64,000 nt of DNA from Cryptosporangium sp044454545 (GCF_044454545.1 NZ_JBITDV010000008.1:124001-188000), one strand, 5' to 3'; shown: positions 49,471 through 58,152, numbered from the stretch's first letter. The notes: generated by a model not told the origin, from the sequence alone. Program-made: numbers and translations.

Positions 49471-50505
49471 GTGATGGCGGGCTGGCAGCGCTGCGGCGTC
49501 GTAGTGATGGTTCTCCTGAGTACGGTGCTGATCCCCGGTCCGGCGGACGCGGCGGCCCGGCGACCGGCGGTGGTCGGGATGGGCGACAGCTTCGTCTCGG
49601 GTGAGGGCGCCGGTGCCTACGACCCGGCGACGAACCGGCGCGGCAACTTCTGCCACCGCTCGCGGGACGCCGCGATCCAGCGGACGGCGCTGCCGGGCGT
49701 CCGCCACCCGGCGAGGATCAACCTGGCCTGCGCCGGGGCCACCACGAACGACGTCCGGCTGGGCGGCAGGCACCGGTTCGGGGAGGCACCCCAGGCCCAG
49801 CAGTTGCGCGCGGTCGCCCGCCGGTACGACGTCCGGCTGATCGTGCTGACCGTGGGCATCAACGACGTGGGATACGCGAACCTCGCGTACGACTGCGTGC
49901 TCGCCTACCTGAAGCTCGCGCCGCGCTGCCAGAACGCCTGGACGCCGCGGGTGCGCCAGCGGCTGGCCGCAGCGGCGCCACGGATCACCCGGGACGTCAC
50001 CGACGTGCAGCGGGTGATGCGGGAGGCCGGTTACGGCCGGAACGACTACACGCTCGTGCTCCAGTCGTACGCGTCGCCGGTGACCGGCGACATCCGGTAC
50101 GGCACCGCGAGCCGGGGCGCGTTCGGCTGCCCGGTGCGCGACGACGACGGGAACTGGGCCAAGAACTGGGTCGCCGGGCAGTTCACCGCCACGATCGCCC
50201 GGATCGCCGCGAACACCGGGGCCCGCTTCCTCGACCTGGCTCCGGCGCTGCGGGGCCGGGAGGCGTGCGCTGAGGGCATCAGCCGGTTCCAGGAATGGTC
50301 GCGCGGGGTCTCGGTGGACCTGGCCGGCATCCGGCACGGGCTCGGCATGAACCTCCTGCAGCAGTCCGCGCACCCGAACGCGCGCGGCCACGCCCAGTTC
50401 GCCCGCTGCCTGACCACGTTCGTCGCCGGGAACGCGCGCACCGCCAAGTGCGCCCGCCGGCCGGACGGCAACCTGGCCCCGGTGCCGGCGAGCAGAGCCG
50501 CCTAA
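49471..50505 (+). CDS. Secreted SGNH/GDSL-type esterase
   Basis: A 344-residue protein with an N-terminal signal peptide of about 27 residues ending ADAAA. Block I is VVGMGDSFVSGEGAGAYD, with catalytic Ser in GDS; block II the Gly in INLACAGATTNDV; block III GINDVGYAN (Asn); and block V HPNARGHAQF (Asp replaced by Asn, His present). Several cysteines suggest disulfides. Related Streptomyces enzymes are phospholipases or esterases; the substrate is unknown. Either GTG 49471 or ATG 49474 can be the start. The 3' end overlaps the next, convergent gene by four bases. Confidence 0.88.
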   Translation: MMAGWQRCGVVVMVLLSTVLIPGPADAAARRPAVVGMGDSFVSGEGAGAYDPATNRRGNFCHRSRDAAIQRTALPGVRHPARINLACAGATTNDVRLGGRHRFGEAPQAQQLRAVARRYDVRLIVLTVGINDVGYANLAYDCVLAYLKLAPRCQNAWTPRVRQRLAAAAPRITRDVTDVQRVMREAGYGRNDYTLVLQSYASPVTGDIRYGTASRGAFGCPVRDDDGNWAKNWVAGQFTATIARIAANTGARFLDLAPALRGREACAEGISRFQEWSRGVSVDLAGIRHGLGMNLLQQSAHPNARGHAQFARCLTTFVAGNARTAKCARRPDGNLAPVPASRAA

Positions 50506-51752
50506 CCGCGGGCGTGGTGGCGGGCCGCCCGTGGCCGAACCGCCTGACGCTCGGCCCGGCGGGCGGCCCGCTGGTCGAGCACCGAGCGCGCGTCGACCCG
50601 GAGGCCGTCCACGCCGTGCCAGCGCGCGATCCCGGCCGCCGCCGGGCTCCCGGGACCGACGTTCGGGGTTCGTCCCGGCTCCGCCGTCATCAGCTCCAGC
50701 GACCGGGTGAACGCGTCCGCGACCAGCGTCGCCACCGGGTCGCCCTCCGTCCACACCACGGACGCGTGCCGCAGCACGCCGTCGGCGGTCGTCACGCCCT
50801 CCATCAGGCCGGTGTAGCGGACGATCCGCACCGGCTCGGCGCCGGCCTCGGCCGACGCGAGCAGCGTCTCGATCTCGGTGGTCGCGGCCGGCCCGAGCCG
50901 GTCGCTGTCACCGTCCCGGACGACGGACGGCAGGCCGTCGGCGACGTCCTGCCAGCGATCGCGATCGGCTGCCAGCCGGGCGACCAGCCGCCCGAGGTCT
51001 TCGCCGACCGGTGCGCTCCAGAACCCGATCTCCCGCCCGGACCGCGAATCCGCGAACCGCTCCTCCATCGCGAGCACGTAGGCCTCGGGAACCGGCCTGG
51101 CCTCTTCCGGCGGCGGCCACTCCGGCGCCTCCATCCGGGTCCGGCGCACGAACAGCATCGGACGCCCGTCCCCGGTCCCCGGAGCGGGCAGCCAGAACAC
51201 GTCCACGAACACCGCGAGCCGGTCCGGGCCCGACTTGAGCTGCGTGCGCCAGCGGGCGGCCCGCTGGCGTCCGCGCTCTTGCACGGCCCGCCGCCGGACC
51301 CAGTCCTGCTGGTCGCGTCCTGGGCGGCGCCCGGTCGACTCGGCCGACGGCCGGAAGAACACGCTGGTCGTCGTCGACTCGGCCGGTGTCGTGCGGGGCC
51401 ACCGGGTGAGCACCGACACGACGGTCTCCAGCCGGGCCACCCGGTCGGAGAGCTCGTCCAGGTCGCGCCGGCCGCTCTCGACCGCCGCCACCCGTCCGCC
51501 GAGGGCCCGCAGGTCCGCAGCCGTCCGTTCGTGCCCACCGCCGACCGCGCCCACCGCGTCCGCGGCGCGCTGCTCCGCCTCCATCATCAGCCGGACGACG
51601 AACAGCATCCCGAGGACGAGCAGGCCGACCGCCAGCGCCAGCGCGACCGCGAAACCCGCGAGCCACGCGACGAGCAGGACGACGACCGCGGAGCCGCCGA
51701 CCGAGACCGCGAACAACCGCGGCTCGGCGGCAACCTGACGTAATCCGAGCAT
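50502..51752 (-). CDS. Uncharacterised membrane protein with coiled-coil linker
   Basis: A 416-residue protein I do not recognise. Two adjacent membrane segments (about residues 15-55) are followed by a heptad-like helix (AADLRALGGRVAAVESGRRD through LDELSDRVARLETVVSVL), consistent with a coiled coil. The long remainder is mixed alpha/beta with a basic C-terminus (RAARRAERQAVRPRAARHH). No catalytic motif was found. The gene is transcribed convergently with the SGNH gene and lies just downstream of the threonine aldolase gene (55-base gap). Confidence 0.7.
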   Translation of the reverse strand: MLGLRQVAAEPRLFAVSVGGSAVVVLLVAWLAGFAVALALAVGLLVLGMLFVVRLMMEAEQRAADAVGAVGGGHERTAADLRALGGRVAAVESGRRDLDELSDRVARLETVVSVLTRWPRTTPAESTTTSVFFRPSAESTGRRPGRDQQDWVRRRAVQERGRQRAARWRTQLKSGPDRLAVFVDVFWLPAPGTGDGRPMLFVRRTRMEAPEWPPPEEARPVPEAYVLAMEERFADSRSGREIGFWSAPVGEDLGRLVARLAADRDRWQDVADGLPSVVRDGDSDRLGPAATTEIETLLASAEAGAEPVRIVRYTGLMEGVTTADGVLRHASVVWTEGDPVATLVADAFTRSLELMTAEPGRTPNVGPGSPAAAGIARWHGVDGLRVDARSVLDQRAARRAERQAVRPRAARHHARG

Positions 51753-51807
51753 GACTCATCGTCGCTTCGCCCCACCGGCGCAGGTAAGGGCCCGTTCGGC
51801 GGGTGTG

Positions 51808-52812
51808 TCAGCGGCGAACTATCGAGGACAGGACGTCGATCGCCCGGTCGAGACCCTCGTCGTCCACGTCGAGATGGGTCATCGCCCGGACGGTGGACGG
51901 GCCGAACGCGCCCACCAGCACGCCGTGCTCGGCGGCTTCCCGGACGACGGCGGCCGGGTCGGGCACGGTCAGCAGCACGAGGTTCGTCTGCGGACGCCCG
52001 GCGCCGAGCGCCTCGGCCAGGCGGGCGGCCCGCGCGTGGTCGTCGGCCAGCCGCGGCAGGTGGTGCTCGAGCGCGTAGAGCCCGGCCGCGGCCAGCAGAC
52101 CGGCCTGCCGCATCCCGCCCCCGAGCTGCTGACGCCGGGCCCGGGCCCGCTCGATCCGCTCGGCGGTCGAGACGACCAGCGACCCGACCGGGGCGCCGAG
52201 CCCCTTCGAGAGGCACACCGAAAGCGTGTCGAACACCGCCCCGTACTCGGCGAACGACACTCCCGAGGCCACCGACGCGTTCCAGATCCGCGCCCCGTCG
52301 CAATGCAGCGCGGGCACCGCGTCCGCCAGAGCTCGGAGGGAAGCCAGTGGCAGCACGGAGCCACCACCGCGGTTGTGGGTGTTCTCGACCGCGAGAGCGG
52401 TCGTCGGCAGCGCGTGGTAGCCGGGCCGGCGGACCTGCGCGAGCCACGCGTCGACGTCGAGCGACCCGGGCGGCGAGCCGACCACCGTGCGGGTGCTGAT
52501 GCCGCCGACCGCGGCCGCCGCCCCACCCTCGTAGGTGACGAGGTGCGCGTCCGCGTCGCAGAGCAGTTCCGAGCCCGGTGCCAGCAGAGTGGACAGCGCG
52601 AGCTGGTTCGCCATCGTGCCGGACGGTACGAACAGCGCCGCCTCGTGCCCGAACATCGCCGCGACCGATTCCTCCAGCGCGGCGACCGTCGGGTCCTCGC
52701 GGTAGACCTCGTCGCCGACCTCGGCCTCGGCGATCGCCTTCCGCATTCCGTCGGTCGGCCGGGTGACCGTGTCCGACCGCAGGTCGACCGGGCGCAGGGC
52801 TACCGGGTTCAC
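51808..52812 (-). CDS. Low-specificity L-threonine aldolase
   Basis: A 334-residue PLP enzyme of the beta-eliminating lyase family. The start is GTG 52812, overlapping the class II DAHP synthase by four bases. Family blocks are VDLRSDTVTRPTDGMRKAI, GDEVYREDPTVAALEES, LFVPSGTMANQLAL, ENTHNRGGGSVLPLASL, HCDGARIWNASVASG and SVCLSKGLGAPVGS, in which SKGLGAP carries the PLP lysine. It splits threonine to glycine and acetaldehyde. Its operon partner makes an aromatic precursor; no metabolic link is evident. Confidence 0.93.
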   Translation of the reverse strand: MNPVALRPVDLRSDTVTRPTDGMRKAIAEAEVGDEVYREDPTVAALEESVAAMFGHEAALFVPSGTMANQLALSTLLAPGSELLCDADAHLVTYEGGAAAAVGGISTRTVVGSPPGSLDVDAWLAQVRRPGYHALPTTALAVENTHNRGGGSVLPLASLRALADAVPALHCDGARIWNASVASGVSFAEYGAVFDTLSVCLSKGLGAPVGSLVVSTAERIERARARRQQLGGGMRQAGLLAAAGLYALEHHLPRLADDHARAARLAEALGAGRPQTNLVLLTVPDPAAVVREAAEHGVLVGAFGPSTVRAMTHLDVDDEGLDRAIDVLSSIVRR

Positions 52813-54140
52813 CCGCGCAGCATCTCCGCGATCAGGAACGCGAGCTCCAGCGACTGCTGACTGTTCAAGCGCGGGTCGCACGCCGTCTCGTACCGGCTGG
52901 CCAGGTCGGCGTCGAGGAGGTCCTGCGCGCCGCCCAGGCACTCGGTGACGTCCTCGCCGGTCAGCTCGACGTGGATGCCGCCCGGGTGGGTGCCGAGCGC
53001 GCGGTGCACCTCGAAGAAGCCCAGGACCTCGTCGACGATCCGGTCGAAGTGCCGGGTCTTGTAGCCGTTCGACGCCTCGTGCGTGTTGCCGTGCATCGGG
53101 TCGCACTCCCAGACGACCAGGTGACCGGTCGCGCGGAGCTTCTCGACGAGCGGCGGCAGCGCGTCGCGGACCTTGTGGTTGCCCATCCGGGAGATCAGCG
53201 TCAGCCGGCCGGGCACCCGGTCGGGGTCCAGCCGCTCGGCGAGCTCGACGACGTACTCCGGCGACGTCGTCGGGCCGAGCTTGACGCCGATCGGGTTCGC
53301 GATCCGGGAGACGAAGTCGAGGTGCGCGCCGTCGGCCTGCCGGGTGCGCTCACCGATCCAGATCATGTGCGCGGACAGGTCGTAGGGGATCCCGCGCTCG
53401 TCGCGGCGGGTCAGCGGGCGCTCGTAGTCGAGGATCAGCGCCTCGTGCGAGGCGTAGATGTCGGTGGTGCGCAGCGCGCCGTCGTCGACGCCGGCCGCCC
53501 GCATGAACTTGAGCGCCCGGTCGATCTCGGCCGCGATCGCCTCGTAGCGCTCCCCGGCCGGGGAGTCGCGGACGAACTCCTTGTTCCAGTCGTGCACCGC
53601 GTTGAGGTCGGCCATGCCACCGCGGCGGGAGAACGCCCGGAGCATGTTCATCGCCGCGGCCGCGTTCGCGTAGGCGCGGATCATCCGCTCCGGGTCGGGA
53701 ACGCGCAGTTCCGCGTCGGGCGTGAACGAGTTGACCATGTCGCCGCGGTACGACGTCAGCCCGAGCGCATCGATATCGGACGAGCGGGGCTTGGCGTACT
53801 GCCCGGCCACCCGGCCGATCTTGACGACCGGCATCGAGGCACCGTACGTGAGCACGACCGCCATCTGCAGCAGCACGCGGGTGAGCGCGCGCAGGTGCGG
53901 CTCGGTGTTGTCGTCGAACGTCTCGGCGCAGTCGCCGCCGCGCAGCACGAAGGCCCGGCCGTGGGCCACCTCGGCCAGCCGATCGCGCAGAAGGTCGACC
54001 TCGTAGGGTGCGACGATCGGCGGGACGGTCGACAGGGTCTTCCCGACCTCGGCGAGCTTGTCGGGATTCGGCCAGGTGGGTTGCTGTGCAGCGGGCCGGG
54101 AGCGCCAGATATCCAAGTCGTCAACGACGGTGTCGGTCAC
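52809..54140 (-). CDS. aroG: Class II 3-deoxy-7-phosphoheptulonate synthase
   Basis: A 443-residue class II (plant/mycobacterial type) DAHP synthase. The start at GTG 54140 precedes TDTVVDDLDIWRS; an ATG at 54185 is possible, but the extra 15 residues are unlike the family. Blocks are FVLRGGDCAETFDDN (metal Cys), ARSSDIDALGLTSYRGD region, HMIWIGERTRQADGAHLDF, ANPIGVKLGPTTSPEYV, WECDPMHGNTHEASNGYKTR and PGGIHVELTGEDVTECLGG. Class I and class II forms are unrelated in sequence beyond the fold; the window holds both. M. tuberculosis aroG (Rv2178c) is of this class. Confidence 0.95.
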   Translation of the reverse strand: MTDTVVDDLDIWRSRPAAQQPTWPNPDKLAEVGKTLSTVPPIVAPYEVDLLRDRLAEVAHGRAFVLRGGDCAETFDDNTEPHLRALTRVLLQMAVVLTYGASMPVVKIGRVAGQYAKPRSSDIDALGLTSYRGDMVNSFTPDAELRVPDPERMIRAYANAAAAMNMLRAFSRRGGMADLNAVHDWNKEFVRDSPAGERYEAIAAEIDRALKFMRAAGVDDGALRTTDIYASHEALILDYERPLTRRDERGIPYDLSAHMIWIGERTRQADGAHLDFVSRIANPIGVKLGPTTSPEYVVELAERLDPDRVPGRLTLISRMGNHKVRDALPPLVEKLRATGHLVVWECDPMHGNTHEASNGYKTRHFDRIVDEVLGFFEVHRALGTHPGGIHVELTGEDVTECLGGAQDLLDADLASRYETACDPRLNSQQSLELAFLIAEMLRG

Positions 54141-54237
54141 GAGTTCCAGGGTAGTTGGCCTGATCCGCGGGTCGCGGTCCCCCATCCGGTCCGTGAGACG
54201 GCGTGATCAGTACCACGTGTGATGAGGGGTACCACTG

Positions 54238-55326
54238 ATGCTCTCGCCGACCGTCACCGGTCCCGCGCGTCCGGTGACCGGCGCGGACACCGCGCTCCGG
54301 GCCGCGATCGCCGCCCGCCGGCCGGTGCGCCGGGTGATCCGGTACGCGCGGGCCGTTCTGTCCGCCGCGTCGGTCTGCGGCTTCGCCGCCTGGGCGGTCA
54401 CCGGCCACGCGCCCTGGTCGCTCACGCTCGGGTTCGGCTCGCTGGCGCTGATCGCCCTCGGCGGGCTCGCCTCGTGGCCGCTTCCCTCGTTCGGGGGGTG
54501 GACGCTCCGCGCGGAGGTCGCGCGGGTGACCGGCGACTGGGCCCAGGCGCTGGTGCTGGCCCTCGGCTGCGCCGGCCTGCTGGCGGCTTCGCTCTCGGAG
54601 ACGTACCTGCTGGTCGGCGCCGTCGTCGGGTTATTCGGCGTCACGCTCGGGTGGACGCTGCCGTCGCTGGCCTGGGCGCTGATCGGCGCGCCGGCGGCGG
54701 ACCGGGAGCGGGCGACGCTGGCGCGGTACCAGCGGGTCGCGCAGACCGGCGAGATCGCCCGTGCGGTGTCCACCGGGAACTACCCGGCGCTGCCGAGGCC
54801 GGTCGTGCTGCAGCCGGACGTCGACGAGCCGGTGTCGCTGACCCACCGGGAGTTCGACGACTGCACGCCGGACGACTTCGACTCCGCCCGGGCCTATCTG
54901 CACTGGCTGGAGAACGGCGACGGGCACGTGCTCGCCGACCGGCGGGCGATCGTGCTGACCGGCGCGGACGGTCGCAGCGCCGCGCTGACGACGGCCGCGG
55001 CGGTGGTCGTGGTGGTGGCCGCCGGACTGGACCTGCCGTCGACCCCGGTCTTCGACGCCGACACCGAGGCCCGGCTCCGCGGCCTGGCCGGGGACGTCGA
55101 GTCGGCGTGCCTGCTCGACGCGGCCGGGCGGCGGGTGGCGGACCTGCCCGGCGACGGATGGTCGGTGCGGGAGCTGGCGTCGCTGGCCGGGGCGGCCGGT
55201 ATCCCGTGCCGGGTGTACCGGGTGGACGAGGACGTGCTCGACCGGTGCGACGGCGTGACGCCTTCGGGCGTCGGGATCTCGTTCCTGAGCGTGCACTTCC
55301 CGGCCGCCCCGGACGCGGTCGAATAG
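54238..55326 (+). CDS. Uncharacterised membrane protein
   Basis: A 362-residue protein I do not recognise. It has about four hydrophobic segments in the first 150 residues (SAASVCGFAAWAVTGHAPWS, LTLGFGSLALIALGGLASWP, ALVLALGCAGLLAASLSE, LLVGAVVGLFGVTLGWTLPS), then a soluble domain with an Ala/Val-rich strand (LTTAAAVVVVVAAGLDLPST). No motif was identified. It diverges from the class II DAHP synthase and is closed by a strong terminator directly at its stop codon. Confidence 0.65.
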   Translation: MLSPTVTGPARPVTGADTALRAAIAARRPVRRVIRYARAVLSAASVCGFAAWAVTGHAPWSLTLGFGSLALIALGGLASWPLPSFGGWTLRAEVARVTGDWAQALVLALGCAGLLAASLSETYLLVGAVVGLFGVTLGWTLPSLAWALIGAPAADRERATLARYQRVAQTGEIARAVSTGNYPALPRPVVLQPDVDEPVSLTHREFDDCTPDDFDSARAYLHWLENGDGHVLADRRAIVLTGADGRSAALTTAAAVVVVVAAGLDLPSTPVFDADTEARLRGLAGDVESACLLDAAGRRVADLPGDGWSVRELASLAGAAGIPCRVYRVDEDVLDRCDGVTPSGVGISFLSVHFPAAPDAVE

Positions 55327-55360
55327 CCGTTCTCCCCGCGTGTGTGCGGGGAGAACGGCT
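55325..55360 (+). terminator. Terminator after the 54238 membrane protein
   Basis: A perfect 15-base stem beginning AGCCGTTCTCCCCGC with a six-base loop starts inside the stop codon of the preceding gene. There is no T-run. Confidence 0.85.
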
Positions 55361-55393
55361 CGGTGGTCGCACCGGTCTGCCAGGATCGGGGCC

Positions 55394-55786
55394 GTGAAGC
55401 TCATCCTGACGGTGCTCGTCACCGCGGTGGCTCTGCTGGCGTCGACGTACGTCGTCGACGGCATCGACGTCACCGAGAACACGTGGCCGGCGAAGGTCGG
55501 CACCCTGTTGGTGGTCGCCGCGATCTTCGGCGTGGTCAACGCGATCGTGAAACCGATCGTGAAGCTCGTCGGCTGCGGGATCTACGTCCTCACGCTCGGG
55601 CTGTTCGGCCTGATCGTGAACGCGCTCCTGTTCCTGCTGGTCGGCTGGTTCGCCGACCAGTTCGGGCTCGGGTTCGAAGTCGACGGCTTCTGGGCCGGCT
55701 TCTGGGGCGCCATCGTCGTCTGGGTCGTCAGCTTCGTCCTCAACCTGGCCCTGGACCTGGCCGGCGGCCGGGATTCCGACGACTGA
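55394..55786 (+). CDS. Phage-holin-like four-TM membrane protein
   Basis: A 130-residue protein from the GTG at 55394. Four hydrophobic segments are separated by short loops: ILTVLVTAVALLASTYVVDG, TLLVVAAIFGVVNAIVKPIV, LGLFGLIVNALLFLLVGWF and GAIVVWVVSFVLNLALDL. The spacing and the VNAIVKPI block match the Phage_holin_4_2 / membrane-superfamily IV proteins found in most actinobacteria. The function is unknown and a phage origin is not implied. Directly downstream is the 96-base tandem repeat array. Confidence 0.85.
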   Translation: MKLILTVLVTAVALLASTYVVDGIDVTENTWPAKVGTLLVVAAIFGVVNAIVKPIVKLVGCGIYVLTLGLFGLIVNALLFLLVGWFADQFGLGFEVDGFWAGFWGAIVVWVVSFVLNLALDLAGGRDSDD

Positions 55787-55790
55787 CCGC

Positions 55791-56150
55791 CGGGTTCTGA
55801 CCTGGAGCCCGCCCAGGACGGCGCTGCCGCTCGAGCGAGCCGACGCCGTGGCCCCGGCCTCCCGCCACAGGAAGCCCCGCTCACGCCGGGTTCTGACCTG
55901 GAGCCCGCCCAGGACGGCGCTGCCGCTCGAACGAGCCGACCCCGTGGCCCCGGCCTCCCGCCACAGGAAGCCCCGCTCACGCCGGGTTCTGACCTGGAGC
56001 CCGCCCAGGACGGCGCTGCCGCTCGAACGAGCCGACCCCGTGGCCCCGGCCTCCCGCCACAGGAAGCCCCGCTCACGCCGGGTTCTGACCTGGAGCCCGC
56101 CCAGGACGGCGCTGCCGCTCGAGCGAGCCGACGCCGTGGCCCTGGGCATG
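55791..56150. repeat. Tandem array of a 96-base unit (about 3.7 copies)
   Basis: The unit starting CGGGTTCTGACCTGGAGCCC recurs at 55791, 55887, 55983 and 56079, exactly 96 bases apart each time, with only a few substitutions; the fourth copy diverges at about 56145. Each unit contains one arm of the palindrome family. The period is a multiple of three, so the array stays open in several frames and produces repetitive but spurious frames. Confidence 0.95.
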
Positions 56151-56197
56151 CCGCCATAAGGAGGCTCGCTCGCGCGGCAGCGCCGTTCTGGGCGGGC
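56095..56197. repeat. Palindromic element, copy C
   Basis: Arms 56095-56129 and 56163-56197 (35 bases each) pair at 33 positions around a 33-base loop. Read inward they begin GCCCGCCCAG and carry CGGCGCTGCCGC. The left arm belongs to the last tandem unit. The element lies between the convergent holin-like and pfkA genes, ending seven bases before the pfkA stop codon. Confidence 0.9.
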
Positions 56198-56204
56198 CGC
56201 CCAC

Positions 56205-57230
56205 TTAGCCGAAAAAGACTTCGGCTTCGGCGTAGCGGCTGAGCGGGACGGTCTTGAGTTCCCGGGTGGCCTCCTCGATCGGGACCCGGACGATGTCCGT
56301 GCCCTGGAGGGCGACCATCTTGCCCCAGTCCCGCTCGTGGGCGGCGTCGATCGCGTGCAGGCCGAAACGCGTGGCCAGCACGCGGTCGAACGGCGTCGGC
56401 GAGCCGCCGCGCTGCACGTGCCCGAGCACGACCGCACGCGACTCCTTGCCGGTGCGCTCCTCGATCCGCTCGGCCAGCCACTGGCCGATGCCCCCGAGCC
56501 GCACGTGCCCGAACGCGTCGAGCTCACCGGACTTGAGGACCTCGGCGCCCTGCCGCGGTGTCGCACCCTCGGCCACGACCAGGATCGGCGCGTACTGCGT
56601 CGCGAACCGGCTCTCCACGTGCTTGATCACGTCGTCCAGGTCGAACGGCAGCTCCGGCACCAGGATCACGTTCGCGCCCCCGGCCAGCCCGGAGTGCAGC
56701 GCGATCCACCCGGCGTGCCGTCCCATCACCTCGACGACCAGCGCCCGGTGGTGCGACTCGGCCGTCGTGTGCAGCCGGTCGATCGCCTCGACCGCCACCG
56801 TCACCGCGGTGTCGAACCCGAACGTGTAGTCGGTCGCGCCCAGGTCGTTGTCGATCGTCTTGGGCACCCCGATGACCGGGATGCCCTCGTCGGTGAGCTT
56901 CTTCGCGACGCCGAGCGTGTCTTCGCCGCCGATCGCGATCAACGCCTCGACCCCGAGGCCGGACAGCGTCTCCCGGATCCGGTCGACGCCATTTTCTACT
57001 TTGTACGGGTTGGTCCGCGACGACCCGAGGATCGTCCCGCCGCGGGGAAGGATGCCGCGTACCTGGGCTATCCCGAGCGGACGGGCGTCGCCCTCGACCG
57101 GGCCCCGCCAACCGTCGCGGAATCCGGAGAACTCGTGCCCGTACACGCTCACGCCCTTGCGGACGATCGCGCGGATGACGGCGTTGAGACCCGGGCAGTC
57201 ACCACCACCGGTGAGCACGCCGATGTGCAT
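56205..57230 (-). CDS. pfkA: 6-phosphofructokinase with PPi-type active-site residues
   Basis: A 341-residue PfkA read from the ATG at 57230 (MHIGVLTGGGDCPGLNAVIR). The phosphoryl-donor site reads GGEDTLG, with Asp where ATP-dependent enzymes have Gly (GGDGS). The catalytic loop reads PKTIDND, with Lys where ATP enzymes have Gly (PGTIDND). These two changes mark pyrophosphate-dependent phosphofructokinases such as that of Amycolatopsis methanolica. The fructose 6-phosphate site (EVMGRHAGWIAL, HVQRGGSPTPFDR) is normal. It phosphorylates fructose 6-phosphate in glycolysis; with PPi the reaction is reversible. Donor choice is inferred from the residues. Confidence 0.93.
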   Translation of the reverse strand: MHIGVLTGGGDCPGLNAVIRAIVRKGVSVYGHEFSGFRDGWRGPVEGDARPLGIAQVRGILPRGGTILGSSRTNPYKVENGVDRIRETLSGLGVEALIAIGGEDTLGVAKKLTDEGIPVIGVPKTIDNDLGATDYTFGFDTAVTVAVEAIDRLHTTAESHHRALVVEVMGRHAGWIALHSGLAGGANVILVPELPFDLDDVIKHVESRFATQYAPILVVAEGATPRQGAEVLKSGELDAFGHVRLGGIGQWLAERIEERTGKESRAVVLGHVQRGGSPTPFDRVLATRFGLHAIDAAHERDWGKMVALQGTDIVRVPIEEATRELKTVPLSRYAEAEVFFG

Positions 57231-57333
57231 GGTGCGGTCCTTTCGTTGCGCGCGGACGGCGGAGAACCGCGGCCGGGCACAACGGGGACCGTTCAGCCGA
57301 CGCGGTAGCCGCCTCAGCGCACACCGTAATGCC

Positions 57334-57870
57334 TCAGACCGACCCGATGACGACACCTTCCGCACGGGTTCGCCGGCTCTTCTCCATCACGTGCCAACGG
57401 GCCAGGTTGTGGCGCGCGTCCGCGAGCGCGTCGTGCTGGTCGGCGCCCGCACCCGGGAGGTCTGGCTTACCCAGATCGTCCCAGCGCTGGCGCAGGTCCT
57501 TGGAGAACCGTGGGATCGGGCGCGGCAGGGCGGGCATCGGCCCCCAGAGCTGGCAGAGGGCCACGTGGTCGTAGGCCGCGTACCAGGCCCAGAGCTCGAT
57601 CGAGCCCCGGTTGTTCACCCCGGCCGTGAGGAACTCCAGGAGTTCCGTGCGAATTCGCTCGCGGGACATCCAGGCTCGATCAGCCGGGCCGGGAAGCTTG
57701 TCGAGGACGTTCTTGCGTACCCAGGGAATCGCGCGGGTGTCGTCGAATTCGGTGGAAACGGCATAAAACTCGTTTCCGTCCTCGTCGACCGCTCCGATCG
57801 AGACCAGGTCGATGGTGTGCCCATCCTCGATGAACTCGGTGTCGTAGAAGATTCGGCGGAGCGGAGCCAT
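57334..57870 (-). CDS. 3'-5' exoribonuclease AS (Rv2179c-like)
   Basis: A 178-residue DEDD-superfamily exoribonuclease. The start is the ATG at 57870 (MAPLRRIFYDTEFIEDGHTI). Acidic motifs are DTEFIEDG (first Asp and Glu), WAWYAAYDHVALCQL (Asp) and DALADARHNLARWHV (His and Asp). M. tuberculosis Rv2179c, beside the class II DAHP synthase there, has this fold and trims 3' overhangs or poly(A). It precedes pfkA on the same strand with a 103-base gap. Confidence 0.9.
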   Translation of the reverse strand: MAPLRRIFYDTEFIEDGHTIDLVSIGAVDEDGNEFYAVSTEFDDTRAIPWVRKNVLDKLPGPADRAWMSRERIRTELLEFLTAGVNNRGSIELWAWYAAYDHVALCQLWGPMPALPRPIPRFSKDLRQRWDDLGKPDLPGAGADQHDALADARHNLARWHVMEKSRRTRAEGVVIGSV

Positions 57871-58152
57871 CCCTCCATTCTGCCGTGGCGTCGTCGGGCC
57901 CGGGAATGGAGGCCCGCGCGTCGCACATTTGCACCGGAAACACGTGAGCTCGTCCGGGGTCGGCCGGCGGCATGAAAGCAGTGCGTAGGGGTACAGACGT
58001 GTTGCCTCAGCCAAACCGGTCACTACAGGTCACTTCGTTGACCAAAGGACGAAACTCGCAAGAAACCATTGTCCGACAGCGTGGTTGTTCTCACCCGTCA
58101 CACTGAGCTGGCCATCACGACCTGGCTCAGTCCTGACCGGAAGGGGTCGCCG

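Noticed and set aside
55394..55786. Holin-like gene taken as evidence for prophage
   Set aside because: The family is a common chromosomal membrane protein in actinobacteria, and no other phage gene lies near it.
55791..56150. Tandem array considered as a CRISPR array
   Set aside because: The units are contiguous 96-base copies without unique spacers, and no cas gene is nearby.
55848..56159. A 103-codon repeat protein frame and a 641-codon frame on the other strand over the 96-base array
   Set aside because: They exist only because the period is a multiple of three. There is no start context, and the repeats are part of the non-coding palindrome family.
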